DNA of 7,815 bases. Source: Deltaproteobacteria bacterium RIFOXYD12_FULL_50_9 (GTDB lineage Bacteria; Desulfobacterota; Desulfobulbia; Desulfobulbales; CALZHT01). The stretch covers positions 2,573 through 10,387 of the forward strand of contig MGTA01000054.1 in assembly GCA_001799225.1 (NCBI GenBank), read 5' to 3'. Shown here piece by piece: positions 6,361 to 7,815 of the stretch. The notes under the pieces are model-generated. The model was not told the origin of the DNA and did no database searches. It worked only from the letters and a program-made list of their open reading frames with translations. A program made the position numbers and the translations under genes. Numbering within the stretch: the stretch's first letter is position 1; the number at the start of each line of letters is the position of its first letter.

Positions 6361-6399
6361 ATGAGTCGCTTCCGGCCGGGTTCGGCCGCAACCCTATAA
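6361..6399 (+). CDS. possible 12-codon leader ORF upstream of topA
   Basis: ATG at 6361 is preceded by AGGAG (6349-6353) with ideal 7-nt spacing, a better ribosome site than those of dprA or topA. It encodes MSRFRPGSAATL and stops with TAA 20 nt before the topA ATG. It is out of frame with topA, so it is not an extended topA start. It could be a translated leader peptide that couples ribosomes to topA, a relic, or chance. A 12-codon ORF carries no statistical support by itself; the ribosome site is the only argument. Confidence 0.4.
   Translation: MSRFRPGSAATL
6373..6388 (+). promoter_or_regulatory. GC hairpin in the topA leader
   Basis: CGGCCG (6373-6378) and CGGCCG (6383-6388) form a perfect all-G-C 6-bp stem around a GGTT loop, inside the possible leader ORF. 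No T tract follows, so it is not a standard terminator. It could act as an attenuation or ribosome-sensing element, or be incidental. Confidence 0.35.
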
Positions 6400-6400
6400 T
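6395..6400 (+). promoter_or_regulatory. perfect -10 hexamer TATAAT before topA
   Basis: TATAAT overlaps the stop of the leader ORF. It would start transcription near 6407 and give topA a leader of only about 13 nt. No -35 hexamer (position 6372-6377 is CCGGCC) and no TG extension is present, so a topA-only promoter is possible but unsupported beyond the hexamer. Promoters of topA in other bacteria are known to respond to supercoiling. Confidence 0.3.
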
Positions 6401-6419
6401 TGAATACTATTAAGATACT

Positions 6420-7815
6420 ATGTCAAAATCTCTCATCATCGTAGAATCACCAGCCAAGGCTAGAACGCTCCAGAAGTATCTTGGCAACACCTTTGACGTC
6501 AAGGCCTCGATCGGCCACATTCGCGATCTGCCGGTCAGTACGCTGGGGGTGGATATCGAAAACGACTTTGCCCCCCAGTATGTCACAATAAAAGGCAAGA
6601 CCAAAATTATCAACGAACTGAAAGCCGCCGCCAAAAATGTCGATGCTATCTATCTGGCGCCGGACCCTGACCGCGAAGGCGAGGCCATTGCCTTTCATCT
6701 CGCCGAATGCCTGCAATCCAGCAAAAAACCGGTGCACCGGGCCCTGTTCCATGAATTAACCAAAAAAGCGATTCTGGCGGCCATCGACAATGCGACCGAG
6801 TTGAATAAAAACCTGTTCGACGCCCAGCAGGCCCGCCGCATCCTTGACCGCCTGGTCGGCTATCAGATTTCACCCCTCCTCTGGGACAAAGTGCGCCGGG
6901 GGTTAAGCGCCGGCCGGGTCCAGTCAGTAGCTGTGCGGATGGTCTGCGAACGTGAGCAGGAGATCGCGAGCTTTGAGACCGAAGAGTACTGGACGATCGG
7001 CGCCCATCTCAAGGGCAGTGTGCCACCCTCTTTCATTGCCCAGCTCGATCTGGCGGACGGCAAAAAAACAAAGATCAAAACCGAGGATGAATCAAAAGGC
7101 ATTTTGGCCGATCTCTATCAGGCGCTCTATACGGTCAACAAGATCGAGAAAAAACGCAAGAATCGCTATCCAAGCCCGCCCTTTATCACCAGCTCGCTGC
7201 AGATCGATGCCAACCGCAAGCTCCGCTTTTCAGCCAAAAAGACCATGAGCCTGGCCCAGAAGCTCTATGAAGGTGCCGAGCTGGGAGTCGAGGGCCCGGT
7301 TGGCTTGATTACCTATATGCGTACTGACTCCACCCGGATCAATCAGGAAACCATCACCGAGGCTAGAAATTTTATCCAGGCCACCTATGGCAAGGAGTAT
7401 GTACCGCCAAAGCCTATCATCTACAAAACCAAGAAATCAGCCCAGGATGCCCATGAGGCCATTCGACCGACCGATGTCAACCGCACTCCGGAAGCCATGG
7501 AGCCCTTTCTTGACAAGGATATGCACAACCTCTACACCCTGATCTGGAAACGGTTTGTGGCCTGCCAGATGGCGCCGGCCACCTACGACCAGACCACCAT
7601 CCTTATTCTGGCCGGTATATACACTTTTAAAGTGACAGGGTCTGTCCTGATCTTCCCGGGCTTTATCACCCTCTACGAAGAGGCCCAGGGAGAGGCGGGC
7701 CCCAACACCGGTGAAGAACCTGAAGCTGTTGAAAATAAAGAAAAAATCCTGCCGCTGCTCAAGGAAGGCGACACCCTCAAACTTCTCGACATAATGCCGA
7801 AACAGCACTTCACCC
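6420..7815 (+). CDS. topA: DNA topoisomerase I TopA, 3' truncated
   Basis: Type IA topoisomerase relaxes negative supercoils by cutting one strand through a 5'-phosphotyrosine. The frame is open from the ATG at 6420 to the window edge (465 codons of a protein usually 700-865 residues long). The toprim domain starts with SLIIVESPAKA (Glu9) and GHIRDLP and has the metal site DPDREGEA (Asp82, Asp84, Glu86). The clamp-domain motifs AQQARRILDRLVGYQISPLLW and GLSAGRVQSVAVR follow. The active-site tyrosine is Tyr299 in GLITYMRTDSTRI, and QDAHEAIRPTDVN follows. Fewer residues separate Glu9 from Asp82 than in E. coli (Asp111), because the E. coli insertion after GHIRDLP is absent. The ribosome site is weak, which may point to coupling with the upstream mini-ORF. 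The C-terminal zinc-finger region lies outside the window. It follows dprA by 91 nt and is probably cotranscribed with it. Confidence 0.97.
   Translation, partial: MSKSLIIVESPAKARTLQKYLGNTFDVKASIGHIRDLPVSTLGVDIENDFAPQYVTIKGKTKIINELKAAAKNVDAIYLAPDPDREGEAIAFHLAECLQSSKKPVHRALFHELTKKAILAAIDNATELNKNLFDAQQARRILDRLVGYQISPLLWDKVRRGLSAGRVQSVAVRMVCEREQEIASFETEEYWTIGAHLKGSVPPSFIAQLDLADGKKTKIKTEDESKGILADLYQALYTVNKIEKKRKNRYPSPPFITSSLQIDANRKLRFSAKKTMSLAQKLYEGAELGVEGPVGLITYMRTDSTRINQETITEARNFIQATYGKEYVPPKPIIYKTKKSAQDAHEAIRPTDVNRTPEAMEPFLDKDMHNLYTLIWKRFVACQMAPATYDQTTILILAGIYTFKVTGSVLIFPGFITLYEEAQGEAGPNTGEEPEAVENKEKILPLLKEGDTLKLLDIMPKQHFT

Noticed and set aside
7625..7637. CACTTT-T-AAAGTG palindrome inside topA
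   Set aside because: It lies within conserved coding sequence and is short enough to be chance; there is no supporting context.

Overview
The window looks like chromosomal DNA of an anaerobic, sulfate-reducer-like bacterium, probably Desulfobacterota (Desulfobulbales or relatives). This rests on the protein style (DnaG with an EGNFD toprim motif, a compact RpoD) and on the dnaG-rpoD and dprA-topA order. No rRNA gene or lineage marker is present, so the assignment is an inference. The content is mostly housekeeping. I found no CRISPR array, transposase, integrase, tRNA, rRNA or recognisable defence system.

Layout. (1) Positions 1-479 hold the 3' part of an LsrF-type class I aldolase/thiolase gene, cut off at the left edge. 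(2) A convergent minus-strand gene at 529-1254 encodes a 241-residue protein I do not recognise. The 49-nt gap between these two genes holds two small hairpins. (3) A divergent 285-nt gap (1255-1539) has promoter-like elements and an inverted repeat. (4) dnaG (1540-3315) and rpoD (3362-5008) form a two-gene unit with a 46-nt spacer, closed by a strong intrinsic terminator at about 5021-5077. This is the core of the classical macromolecular synthesis operon without an adjacent rpsU. (5) A new unit starts with a good sigma-70 promoter (TTGACA-16 bp-TATAGT, 5135-5162), preceded by a tandem direct repeat. It carries dprA (5213-6328), a possible 12-codon leader ORF (6361-6399) and topA (6420 to beyond the right edge).

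How the genes work together. Primase and the primary sigma factor (replication priming and transcription initiation) are followed by DprA (ssDNA handling and RecA loading) and topoisomerase I (relaxation of negative supercoils). The right four-fifths is therefore a nucleic-acid-maintenance cluster. The aldolase and the unknown protein have no evident link to it.

Points worth a second look are: the N-terminus of RpoD, which lacks a recognisable region 1.1 and has a basic-then-acidic low-complexity segment instead; the dprA-topA junction, with a well-placed Shine-Dalgarno before a mini-ORF, a GC hairpin and a perfect TATAAT, while topA itself has a poor ribosome site; the tandem repeat before the dprA promoter; and the unknown 241-residue protein. 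None of these amounts to a clear new system.
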